Shown: positions 1 to 6,877 of the stretch, one piece after another
Layout of the letters: the number at the start of each line of letters is the position of its first letter
Numbering within the stretch: position 1 is the stretch's first letter
NCBI GenBank assembly: GCA_003161515.1
Contig: PMOH01000478.1
Span: forward strand, 1-6,877
Source of the DNA: Deltaproteobacteria bacterium
Lineage (GTDB): Bacteria > Desulfobacterota > Binatia > Binatales > Binataceae
Direction of reading: 5' to 3'
Length of the DNA: 6,877 bases
Notes under the pieces: model-generated
The model's database searches: none
The model's input: only the letters and a program-made list of their open reading frames with translations
What the model was told of the DNA's origin: nothing
Translations under genes and position numbers: made by a program

Positions 1-1137
1 TTCACCGGCGCGGTCGATGCCGATGGACATATCCTCGAAGACGCAGGTCTGTGGGATCGCTATATCGAAGCGAAGTACAAAGACCGCGCCGTCAGAGTGC
101 GCACCGATGACAAGGGACTCGAGTATCTCGAGGTCGCGGGACGGCCGTCGAAGGTTTTCAGCGGCGGCAGGCTCGGCGGACTCTCCGCGATGGGTGCGAC
201 GCGCGACGACAAGTGGGATAGCCCGCCGACTTACGGCGGGTTGGCACCGTTCGGCGCGATGGACGCGAAGGATCGCCTCAAGCGAATCGACGCTGAAGGT
301 CTCGCCGCTGCGTTTCTATATCCCACCATGAGCCTGCTGTGGGAGACCGAGACCGAGGACGCCGAGCTCGCGCAGGCATGCACTCGCGCCTACAACCGGT
401 ACATCGTGGACTTCTGCTCTGAGAGCGGCGGCAAGCTGATTCCAATCGCGCACCTGTCGCTCGGCGATCCGGTCGCAGCGGCGGCCGAGCTTGAACGCGC
501 GGTGAAAGCGGGCTGCAAAGGCGGATGGGTCGCGCAATTTGTGATGACGCGCAAGCCGCATGCGCATCCTGATCACGACGTGCTGTTCGCCAAGGCGCAG
601 GAACTCGATGTGCCCATCGGGATACATCCGTCGCTCGAGCCGGTATGGGCGGCGCCGGGTCGTTACGATCGCAAGTTCATGCGCGGAAGTTATTACTTTT
701 TGAATATCGTCGCGGCCGACGCGATTCGTCATGCGTTCACCAGCTTCTTCCAGTACGGCACCTTCGACAAATTCCCGAGGATGCGGCTGGTGCTGCTCGA
801 AGCGGGCGCGGGGTGGATTGATTACTGGCTCGGCCGGCTCGACGCGGTCTATGCGAGCGCGATGGGCCGCACGGTGTCGCTCAAGGAGAAGCCGAGCTTC
901 TACTTTAATCGCAACTGCTGGATTTCGGCGGATCCCGACGAGCGATCGCTGCCTGCGATGGTCGAGCTGTGCGGCGCGGACAAATTTTTCTGGGCATCGG
1001 ACTTCCCGCATCCCGATCACGTCGGCAATTATATCGAAGAGGTCGAGGAGCTCGCGCACAAGCTGCCCGCGTCGGCGCGCGCGAAGGTGATGGGCGAGAA
1101 CGTGATGAAGGTGTACAGGTGCGAGCTGCCGCGGTGA
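1..1137 (+). CDS. Amidohydrolase-2 family metal-dependent hydrolase, 5' partial
   Basis: The reading frame is open from base 1 to the TGA at 1135-1137, giving 378 residues with the true start upstream of the window. The GTG at 97 is not the start, because the codons before it encode a typical family N-terminus (DADGHI then LWDRYIEAKYKDRA). The fold is a TIM-barrel amidohydrolase of the ACMSD / amidohydrolase-2 group. Visible metal-site elements, numbered from the first codon here, are D8-x-H10 after strand 1, H209 in IGIHPS, and D334/H337 in WASDFPHPD. The segment EAGAGWIDYWLGRLD near residue 270 is also typical. Family members hydrolyse or decarboxylate cyclic or aromatic carboxylates, but the substrate cannot be told from sequence. 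It was probably a protein of about 380-400 residues and is soluble, with no signal peptide visible in the part present. It converges on the kor genes and shares a terminator with them. The family is clear; the specific reaction is unknown. Confidence 0.9.
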   Translation, partial: FTGAVDADGHILEDAGLWDRYIEAKYKDRAVRVRTDDKGLEYLEVAGRPSKVFSGGRLGGLSAMGATRDDKWDSPPTYGGLAPFGAMDAKDRLKRIDAEGLAAAFLYPTMSLLWETETEDAELAQACTRAYNRYIVDFCSESGGKLIPIAHLSLGDPVAAAAELERAVKAGCKGGWVAQFVMTRKPHAHPDHDVLFAKAQELDVPIGIHPSLEPVWAAPGRYDRKFMRGSYYFLNIVAADAIRHAFTSFFQYGTFDKFPRMRLVLLEAGAGWIDYWLGRLDAVYASAMGRTVSLKEKPSFYFNRNCWISADPDERSLPAMVELCGADKFFWASDFPHPDHVGNYIEEVEELAHKLPASARAKVMGENVMKVYRCELPR

Positions 1138-1150
1138 GAATGTAAAAGAG

Positions 1151-1186
1151 AAAGGCCCGCGAGATTTTTTCTCGCGGGCCTTTTTT
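1151..1186. terminator. Intrinsic terminator between convergent genes
   Basis: An 11-bp perfect GC-rich stem (1154-1164 paired with 1170-1180) closes a loop of five T and is followed by six T at 1181-1186. It lies 16 nt after the amidohydrolase stop, so it is a textbook rho-independent terminator on the + strand. On the - strand the same stem begins 27 nt after the korB stop and is followed by TTTCTCTTTT, a weaker but usable U-rich tail. It therefore probably ends both the amidohydrolase transcript and the kor transcript. Confidence 0.92.
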
Positions 1187-1207
1187 ATCGTTGCGGATGT
1201 TCGAGGG

Positions 1208-2209
<1,002 letters not shown>

Positions 2210-2215
2210 TTTCGA

Positions 2216-4102
2216 TCAGCCCTCCAGGGCCCGGTTGATGCGGTTTTCGATCTCGCTGACTTTGAACGGACGGCCCTGGATTTTGTTGAAACCGAAGGCC
2301 GGAATCAGGTAGTCGGCGCGAATCATCTTGACCAGTTGTCCCATGTTCATTTCGGGAATCATGACCTGCTTGAAACGCTTGAGCGTCTCTTCGAGGTCGT
2401 GCGGGAGCGGATTCAGGTAGCGCAGATGCACGTGCGAAACTTTCTTGCCCTTCGCGCGCACATGCTTGACCGCCTCGCGAATCGGTCCGTAGGTCGAGCC
2501 CCATCCGAGGACGACGAGGTCGCCGTCGGCGTCGCCGAACACTTGCGTCGGCGGAATTTCGCGGCTGATGCCCGCGATCTTGCGCGCGCGCGTCCGCACC
2601 ATCAGCTCGTTGTTGGCGGGCGAATAGCTCACGTTGCCCGTGAGGTTCTCGCTCGACAGTCCGCCGACGCGATGCTCGAGGCCCTTGGTCCCCGGCACCG
2701 CCCACGGGCGCGAAAGCGTCTCCGGATCGCGATTGTAGGGCAGGAAGCCCTCGGGATTCGTCGCGAACTCAACTTTGATTTCGGGCAGCTTGTCCGCGTC
2801 GGGCAGCAGCCACGGCTCCGCACCGTTGGCGAGCTGGCCGTCGGTGAGCAGAATCACCGGCGTCATATACTTGACCGCGATTCGCACCGCCTCGTACGCG
2901 CAATCGAAGCAGTCGGCCGGCGTCGAGGCCGCGATGATCGGAATCGGCGACTCGCCATGCCGTCCGTACATCGATTGCAGCAAGTCGGCCTGCTCGGGCT
3001 TCGTCGGCATCCCGGTCGAAGGACCCGCACGCTGGATGTCCGTGATGACCATCGGCAGCTCGACCTTGACCGCGAGCCCGACCGCCTCGGCCTTCAAGTT
3101 CATGCCGGGGCCTGAGGTCGTGGTGATTGCGATCGCACCGCCGAAGGACGCTCCAATCGCGGCGCACACGCCGGAAATCTCGTCCTCGGCCTGAAAAGTA
3201 TAAACAGGAAAATTCTTGAAACCTGCGAGTTCGTGCAGGATGTCGCTGGCGGGCGTAATCGGATACGAGCCCAGGAACAGGGGACGTCCGGATTTCACCG
3301 CCGCTGCCACAAATCCCAGCGCCGTCGCGCTGTTGCCGGTGATGTTGCGATAGAGTCCCGGGGCGATTCGCGCGGCCGGCACCTCGTATGAGCTCGCGAA
3401 CATCTCGGTCGTCTCGCCGTAGTTGAACCCGGCCTTAAGCACCTTGACGTTTGCCTCGAGGATTTCGGGAGTCTTTTTGAAACGGCTTTCGAGGTAAGTG
3501 AGCGTGCTCTCAATCGGCCGCTGATACAGCCACGAGAGCATCCCGAGCACGAACATATTGCGGCATCGGAATACGGCGCGATTGTTCAGCCCCATCCCAT
3601 GCACGGCCAGCGAGGTGAGCTTGGTCACATCGACTTCGATCACCTGGAATTTGTCGAGCGAATGATCGGTGAGCGGATTGGTTTTGTAGCCGGCGCGCTT
3701 GACGTTGGAATCGGTGAACGCCTCGCGGTCCACGATTATGACGGCGTTGGGCGGGACGTCTTCGATGTTGGCCTGGAGCGCCGCGGGATTCATCGCGACC
3801 AGCACGTTGGGCTCGTCGCCGGCGGTGAAAATTTCGCTGCTTGAAAAATTCAACTGAAAGCCGCTGACTCCGGCCAGGGTGCCCTGCGGCGCGCGGATTT
3901 CAGCGGGAAAGTCGGGCAGTGTTGCGATATCGTTGCCGGCCAGCGCGGATTCGGCCGTGAATTGCATCCCCGTCAACTGCATCCCATCGCCAGAGTCGCC
4001 CGCAAACCGGATAACAACGTGGTCGCGCTGCAGATGCGGTTTGGGCGCAGCGGAACCATGCGACTCGGCAGCTTGTCCAGCCACCTCAGGTGGAACAGCC
4101 AT
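2216..4102 (-). CDS. korA: 2-oxoglutarate (2-oxoacid):ferredoxin oxidoreductase, fused gamma-alpha subunit
   Basis: This 628-residue protein is the large subunit of the KorAB enzyme. Residues about 28-215 are the gamma domain, opening with the nucleotide-loop-like GDSGDGMQLTG (35-45). A linker leads to the alpha pyrimidine-binding domain, with YPITPAS (280-286), the acidic QAEDE (304-308), TTTSGPG (327-333) and QRAGPSTGMPTK (357-368). The conserved arginine in the last motif (R358) is in the region that contacts the 2-oxoacid carboxylate in this family. A transketolase C-terminal-like domain starts near residue 527 (GDLVVLGWGST) and includes EMNMGQL (584-590). The gamma-alpha fusion and length match the two-subunit KorAB type of actinobacteria and other aerobes rather than four-subunit enzymes. 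The ATG at 4102 has AAGGAG 11 nt upstream. The roughly 25 residues before the gamma domain are low-complexity (Ala, Pro, His rich) and probably disordered. It is co-transcribed with korB. 2-oxoglutarate is the likeliest substrate; pyruvate or other 2-oxoacids cannot be excluded. Confidence 0.95.
   Translation of the reverse strand: MAVPPEVAGQAAESHGSAAPKPHLQRDHVVIRFAGDSGDGMQLTGMQFTAESALAGNDIATLPDFPAEIRAPQGTLAGVSGFQLNFSSSEIFTAGDEPNVLVAMNPAALQANIEDVPPNAVIIVDREAFTDSNVKRAGYKTNPLTDHSLDKFQVIEVDVTKLTSLAVHGMGLNNRAVFRCRNMFVLGMLSWLYQRPIESTLTYLESRFKKTPEILEANVKVLKAGFNYGETTEMFASSYEVPAARIAPGLYRNITGNSATALGFVAAAVKSGRPLFLGSYPITPASDILHELAGFKNFPVYTFQAEDEISGVCAAIGASFGGAIAITTTSGPGMNLKAEAVGLAVKVELPMVITDIQRAGPSTGMPTKPEQADLLQSMYGRHGESPIPIIAASTPADCFDCAYEAVRIAVKYMTPVILLTDGQLANGAEPWLLPDADKLPEIKVEFATNPEGFLPYNRDPETLSRPWAVPGTKGLEHRVGGLSSENLTGNVSYSPANNELMVRTRARKIAGISREIPPTQVFGDADGDLVVLGWGSTYGPIREAVKHVRAKGKKVSHVHLRYLNPLPHDLEETLKRFKQVMIPEMNMGQLVKMIRADYLIPAFGFNKIQGRPFKVSEIENRINRALEG
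2221..2225 (-). promoter_or_regulatory. korB ribosome binding site
   Basis: GGAGG on the - strand lies 11 nt before the korB ATG. It is made of the last codons of korA (Leu-Glu-Gly then stop), so korB initiation is embedded in the korA 3' end, which favours translational coupling and balanced subunit output. The spacing is slightly longer than the 5-9 nt optimum. Confidence 0.6.
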
Positions 4103-4113
4103 CTCAGTCCAAT

Positions 4114-4119
4114 CTCCTT
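4114..4119 (-). promoter_or_regulatory. korA ribosome binding site
   Basis: AAGGAG on the - strand lies 11 nt before the ATG at 4102 and supports that start. No other in-frame ATG near the gamma domain has a comparable purine run upstream. Confidence 0.65.
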
Positions 4120-4140
4120 GTGGTTAGAGCCTGATTGAAA

Positions 4141-4169
4141 ATTAACTCCGACAATTCGAAGCCCTGCAA
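4141..4169 (-). promoter_or_regulatory. Candidate korAB promoter (weak match)
   Basis: The 140-nt gap between the acylphosphatase stop and korA is clearly more AT-rich than its surroundings, and no terminator is visible in it. On the - strand TTGCAG (4169-4164) and GTTAAT (4146-4141) are separated by 17 nt. This is a loose sigma-70-like pair (3/6 and 4/6 matches) that would place transcription start near 4134, about 30 nt before the korA ATG. This is suggestive only; korAB could instead be read through from ligA and the acylphosphatase gene, or start elsewhere in the gap. Confidence 0.28.
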
Positions 4170-4242
4170 ATACTCCAACACGCGGATTTGAAGCATAGCT
4201 AATCCAGGGGAGCCATTAAAGGGCCATGTTTTTGTACTGGAA

Positions 4243-4536
4243 TCAGCGAATCCGGAACTCGGTGAATTCCCCTGTAGAATCGGACCAATCTTCGCGTACC
4301 GACGTTACGTGCGCCGACGGCGGGCCCAAATGTGCCCACGCCGCCAGCATCTGCAAGTTCTCGCGGCTCCCTTCGGCGACAATTTCGACGTCGCCATGGG
4401 GGAGATTGCGCACCCATCCGGCAAGTGCGAGATCTTTGGCCTCGTCGTACGCCGAGAATCGAAAGCCGACGCCTTGCACCCTTCCGCTGATGACTAGATG
4501 CAACCTCGCGCGCTCTTTTTTGTTTTGAGTCGTCAA
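4243..4536 (-). CDS. acyP: Acylphosphatase
   Basis: This is a complete single-domain acylphosphatase of 97 residues, the usual size. It hydrolyses the carboxyl-phosphate bond of acylphosphates such as acetyl phosphate or carbamoyl phosphate in the cytoplasm; the physiological role is unsettled in bacteria. The phosphate-binding loop is SGRVQGVGFR (17-26), with catalytic arginine R26. The second catalytic residue is N44 in GWVRNLPHGDVEIVAEG (40-56), the second family signature. The start is TTG at 4536-4534, overlapping the ligA stop as TTGA (ligA TGA at 4535-4533). No in-frame ATG or GTG exists nearby, and the next TTG (codon 12) would cut into the first beta strand. No good Shine-Dalgarno precedes it, only GGGGA a few bases upstream, so translation probably depends on ribosomes finishing ligA. 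The first nine residues are polar and lysine-rich. The identification is firm; the start is likely but not proven. Confidence 0.93.
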   Translation of the reverse strand: MTTQNKKERARLHLVISGRVQGVGFRFSAYDEAKDLALAGWVRNLPHGDVEIVAEGSRENLQMLAAWAHLGPPSAHVTSVREDWSDSTGEFTEFRIR

Positions 4537-6563
4537 CCCGTCCCCGCAAGAACCGATTCGAGGCCCTTCTGATCGAGCACTCGCACTCCTAGATCCTGCG
4601 CTTTTTTCAACTTCGATCCCGGCTCGGCGCCCGCGACTACGAAATCGGTCTTGCGACTCACCGACGACGTGACTCGACCGCCGGCCGCCATGATTTTGCG
4701 CTCGGCCTCCTCGCGCGTCATCGATTCGAGTGTCCCGGTTAACACAAATGTCTTGTCGCGCAATGCGCCTCGCCCTTCGATTGCGGCAGGTACTTCGACC
4801 TCGAGAATTTTGATGAGACGTTTGACCGCCTGAAGATTTCGCGGCTCGTCGAAGTACTCGCGGATGCTATGCGCAACTTCATTGCCGATATCGCGCACGC
4901 CGAGCAAATCGTCCTCGGATGCTTCCGCCAGCGCGTCCATAGTTTTGAATTTTAGCGCGAGTTGACGCGCCGTATGCTCGCCGACGTGCCGAATCCCAAG
5001 TCCGTTGATGAACCTTTCGAGAGTCGTCTTGCGCGCTTTCTGGATTGCGTCGAGCACATTCTGCGCGCTCTTATCCGCCATTCGTTCGAGTCCCGCTAAC
5101 TGGTCCTTCGTGAGCCCGAACAAATCGTCCAGCTCCTTCACCAGACCCTTCTCGACCAACTGGCCGACCAGCTTGTCGCCCAGTCCCTCGATATCGAGGC
5201 ATCCCTTCGACGCGAAGTGGCGAATCGATTCGCGCATCCGCGCCGGACAGTTCGCGTTGACGCAAAAGTAGCCGACGTCGCCCTCCTCGTGGACGATCGC
5301 CGCGCCGCATTCAGGGCATTTCGCAGGCATCTCGAACGGCTTCGAGCGCGGGGAACCTTCCCTGGTGACGCGGATGACGTAGGGAATCACGTCGCCGGCG
5401 CGCTCTATCAGCACCGTGTCGCGCTCGCGGATGTCCTTGCGCCGAATCTCGTCGAGATTGTGCAGCGAGGTATTCGAAATCGTCACGCCCGCGAGCTGCA
5501 CCGGACGCAGCTTGCCGACCGGCGTCAGCGATCCGATCCTGCCGACCTGCACGTCGATCTTCTCGACCACCGTCTCGGCCTGCTGCGCCTTGAACTTGTA
5601 GGCAATCGCCCAGCGCGGCGACCGCGACACCTCGCCGAGCTGATTCTGGAGCGCGTAGGAGTTGACCTTGGCGACGACGCCGTCGGCCTCGAAGTCGAGC
5701 TCGTGCCGCTTTTCGGTGATCTCGTTCCAGTATTCGAGGATTGCGTCGATGCCCTTGCATACGCGCGACAATGGATTCACGCGCAGCCCCAGCGCCTTGA
5801 TCCCTTGCAGAAATTCCCACTGCGATTTGAACGCGGCGCCTTCGATCACACCGGGCGAATACATGAAAGCGTCGAGCGGGCGCGACGCCGTGATCTTCGG
5901 ATCGAGCTGCCGCAGAGCACCCGCCGCCGCATTGCGCGGATTGGCGAAGGCAGGCTCGCCGGCCTCGTCGCGCTGCTGATTCAACTTTGCAAAACCCGCG
6001 CGTGGAAAAATCACTTCGCCGCGCACTTCGAGGAGATGCGGGATTTTGCCGTGGTCGGGATTCCGCAGCGTGAGCGGGACGCTTTTGATCGTGCGGATAT
6101 TCTGCGTGACGTTTTCGCCGTTGATTCCGTCGCCGCGAGTCGATCCCACAGTCAGCCGCCCATCTTCGTAAATCAGCTCGATACCCAATCCGTCGAGCTT
6201 GATCTCGGCGACGTACTCGATATCGGCGTCGGACTTCAGCAGGCGCTTGATGCGCTTGTCGAACTCGCGCATCTCCTCGGCGTCCATTGCGTTGCCGAGC
6301 GACATCATCGGCCGCCGATGCACCACGACGCCGAATTTTTCGCTCGGGGCCGCACCCACACGCTGCGTGGGCGAATCGGGCGTCGCCAACTCCGGATGCT
6401 CGCGCTCGAGCGCCTCGAGCCGGCGCATCAGCTGGTCGTATTCGGCGTCGGAAATTTCCGGATTGTCGAGGACGTAGTAGCGATAGTTGGCGCGATTGAT
6501 CTCGTCGCGCAGCTTTTCGGCCTGCGCAGCGGGCTCGTGTCGGTCGTGCTTGGACACGGTCAT
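4533..6563 (-). CDS. ligA: NAD+-dependent DNA ligase LigA
   Basis: This 676-residue essential replication and repair ligase seals nicks using NAD+, releasing AMP and NMN. All family domains are present. The N-terminal Ia domain holds the NMN-binding pattern YYVLDNPEISDAEYD (29-43). The adenylation domain has the nucleophile K122 in EIKLDG, STRGDG (141-146), DGVVAKV (294-300) and WAIAYKF (318-324). The OB fold has ERAGDVIPYV (387-396). The zinc finger uses C416, C419, C434 and C439. The helix-hairpin-helix region includes INGLGIRHVGEHTA (519-532). The BRCT domain spans about 598-676, with FVLTGTL and AGGRVTSSVSRKTDFVV. Minor departures are isoleucine before the active lysine (proline is usual) and KFKAQQAE where KFPAEE is common; neither removes a catalytic residue. 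The ATG at 6563 gives the expected N-terminal length, but no good Shine-Dalgarno lies just upstream. The stop overlaps the acylphosphatase start. Upstream lies repeat-bearing non-coding DNA, so the ligA transcript must begin there or beyond. Confidence 0.97.
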   Translation of the reverse strand: MTVSKHDRHEPAAQAEKLRDEINRANYRYYVLDNPEISDAEYDQLMRRLEALEREHPELATPDSPTQRVGAAPSEKFGVVVHRRPMMSLGNAMDAEEMREFDKRIKRLLKSDADIEYVAEIKLDGLGIELIYEDGRLTVGSTRGDGINGENVTQNIRTIKSVPLTLRNPDHGKIPHLLEVRGEVIFPRAGFAKLNQQRDEAGEPAFANPRNAAAGALRQLDPKITASRPLDAFMYSPGVIEGAAFKSQWEFLQGIKALGLRVNPLSRVCKGIDAILEYWNEITEKRHELDFEADGVVAKVNSYALQNQLGEVSRSPRWAIAYKFKAQQAETVVEKIDVQVGRIGSLTPVGKLRPVQLAGVTISNTSLHNLDEIRRKDIRERDTVLIERAGDVIPYVIRVTREGSPRSKPFEMPAKCPECGAAIVHEEGDVGYFCVNANCPARMRESIRHFASKGCLDIEGLGDKLVGQLVEKGLVKELDDLFGLTKDQLAGLERMADKSAQNVLDAIQKARKTTLERFINGLGIRHVGEHTARQLALKFKTMDALAEASEDDLLGVRDIGNEVAHSIREYFDEPRNLQAVKRLIKILEVEVPAAIEGRGALRDKTFVLTGTLESMTREEAERKIMAAGGRVTSSVSRKTDFVVAGAEPGSKLKKAQDLGVRVLDQKGLESVLAGTG

Positions 6564-6670
6564 GTGATGGTTTTACCCAACCTGGAAAGCATGGGCTAGG
6601 CGGTCGGGGTCTTCAGGATGTGTAGTCTGGGTGTCATTCTGAAGGTGAGGCCCGCGTGCGCTGGCCTTCG

Positions 6671-6707
6671 TGTCATCCCGAGCGTAGCCGAGGGACCCCG
6701 GATTTTT
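6671..6707 (+). repeat. Dispersed-type repeat, left arm of an inverted pair
   Basis: Bases 6681-6707 are the exact reverse complement of 6851-6877, 27 of 27. The arm is preceded by TGTCATCCCG (6671-6680), so the full unit is probably at least 37 nt. Units beginning GTCATCCCGAGCG and continuing AGGGA are of a kind widely scattered in intergenic DNA of soil-bacterial genomes; that statement is from general knowledge, as only two copies are in this window. Confidence 0.8.
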
Positions 6708-6850
6708 CTCGATGCGAACCGGCGCACCCCAACCATGGCGCGAGCGATATGCACGCCGGATGATCCTGCGATTCGCGCAGTGTCACACACACTTCGACCT
6801 GCGATCACCTCTCTTGATCCATGTTTGAGAGTGCGTCGGCCAGCACCGCA

Positions 6851-6877
6851 AAAAATCCGGGGTCCCTCGGCTACGCT
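6851..6877 (-). repeat. Dispersed-type repeat, right arm, truncated by the window end
   Basis: This is a perfect inverted copy of 6681-6707, separated from it by 143 nt. It runs to the last base of the window, so its outer end is missing. If the copy is complete, the next bases should read CGGGATGACA, matching 6671-6680. The pair could be the ends of a small non-autonomous element or two independent insertions in opposite orientation. Confidence 0.8.

Larger units (their letters stand above)
6564..6877. other. Non-coding region upstream of ligA, repeat-bearing
   Basis: About 314 nt contain no credible gene. A 70-codon frame on the - strand (6808-6596) is open, but its middle (KIRGPSATLGMTR) is simply the translation of the dispersed repeat, so it is not called. 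The region holds an imperfect 10-bp inverted repeat (6611-6620 with 6635-6644, one G/T pair), two GTGTCAT repeat-like beginnings (6631 and 6670), and the inverted pair of 27-nt arms listed separately. The ligA promoter and 5' leader must lie here or beyond; I cannot point to convincing -35/-10 boxes. Confidence 0.6.

Noticed and set aside
222..240. 7-bp stem with 5-nt loop (cccgccg / cggcggg)
   Set aside because: It lies inside the amidohydrolase coding region with no T-run; short GC stems of this kind are expected by chance at this base composition.
316..1059. 247-codon open frame on the - strand antisense to the amidohydrolase
   Set aside because: Arg/His-rich shadow of the + strand gene, with no motif or ribosome site.
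97..1137. GTG at 97 as the amidohydrolase start
   Set aside because: The 32 codons before it are in frame, stop-free and encode the conserved N-terminal D-x-H metal-binding strand, so the gene is truncated by the window edge instead.
2336..3115. 259-codon open frame on the + strand antisense to korA
   Set aside because: Arginine-rich low-information translation opposite a fully conserved KorA; a GC-rich shadow frame.
5217..6599. 460-codon open frame on the + strand antisense to ligA
   Set aside because: It is the codon-bias shadow of ligA: arginine, alanine and histidine rich with no domain, while the opposite strand encodes an unmistakable full-length ligase.
6611..6644. Imperfect 10-bp inverted repeat (cttcaggatg / cattctgaag)
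   Set aside because: No T-run follows on either strand, and the right half is the beginning of a repeat-like GTGTCATTCTGAAG unit, so it is not supported as a terminator or regulatory RNA.
6596..6808. 70-codon open frame on the - strand upstream of ligA
   Set aside because: Its central residues are the translation of the dispersed repeat arm, the rest has no recognisable domain, and it lies wholly in repeat-bearing non-coding DNA; such frames are a common false call.

Overview
This is a GC-rich window with ordinary bacterial gene content and dense coding. It holds one 5'-truncated gene on the + strand (an amidohydrolase-2 family metal hydrolase) that converges on a block of four genes on the - strand. 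In transcription order the block is NAD+-dependent DNA ligase (ligA), acylphosphatase, and the fused gamma-alpha subunit and beta subunit of a 2-oxoacid:ferredoxin oxidoreductase (korA, korB). A strong hairpin-plus-T-run terminator separates the converging 3' ends.

Layout: 1-1137 amidohydrolase (+, begins before the window); 1154-1186 terminator, probably bidirectional; 1208-2209 korB (-); 2216-4102 korA (-), 6 nt from korB and clearly co-transcribed; 4103-4242 a relatively AT-rich gap with the korA ribosome binding site and a possible promoter; 4243-4536 acylphosphatase (-), whose TTG start overlaps the ligA stop; 4533-6563 ligA (-); 6564-6877 non-coding DNA carrying two inverted 27-nt copies of a dispersed-type repeat, the second cut by the window end.

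How the genes work together: KorA and KorB form one enzyme, a thiamine-diphosphate and [4Fe-4S] 2-oxoacid oxidoreductase, most likely using 2-oxoglutarate in the TCA cycle. LigA (replication and repair) and the small acylphosphatase have no evident metabolic tie to KorAB; they look like a housekeeping pair coupled by overlap. The amidohydrolase is an independent convergent unit.

Organism: the high GC, the KorAB type found in aerobic or facultative soil bacteria, the amidohydrolase-2 paralog type, and the 'gtcatcccgagcgtagccgaggga' style repeat common in soil metagenome genomes suggest an uncultured soil bacterium (Binatota, deltaproteobacterial or Acidobacteria-like lineages are possible). 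This is a low-confidence inference. I see no mobile element gene, tRNA, rRNA, CRISPR array or defence system, and no evidence of a novel multi-gene system; the most notable items are the inverted repeat pair upstream of ligA, the TTGA stop-start overlap, and the small leader reading frame before korA.
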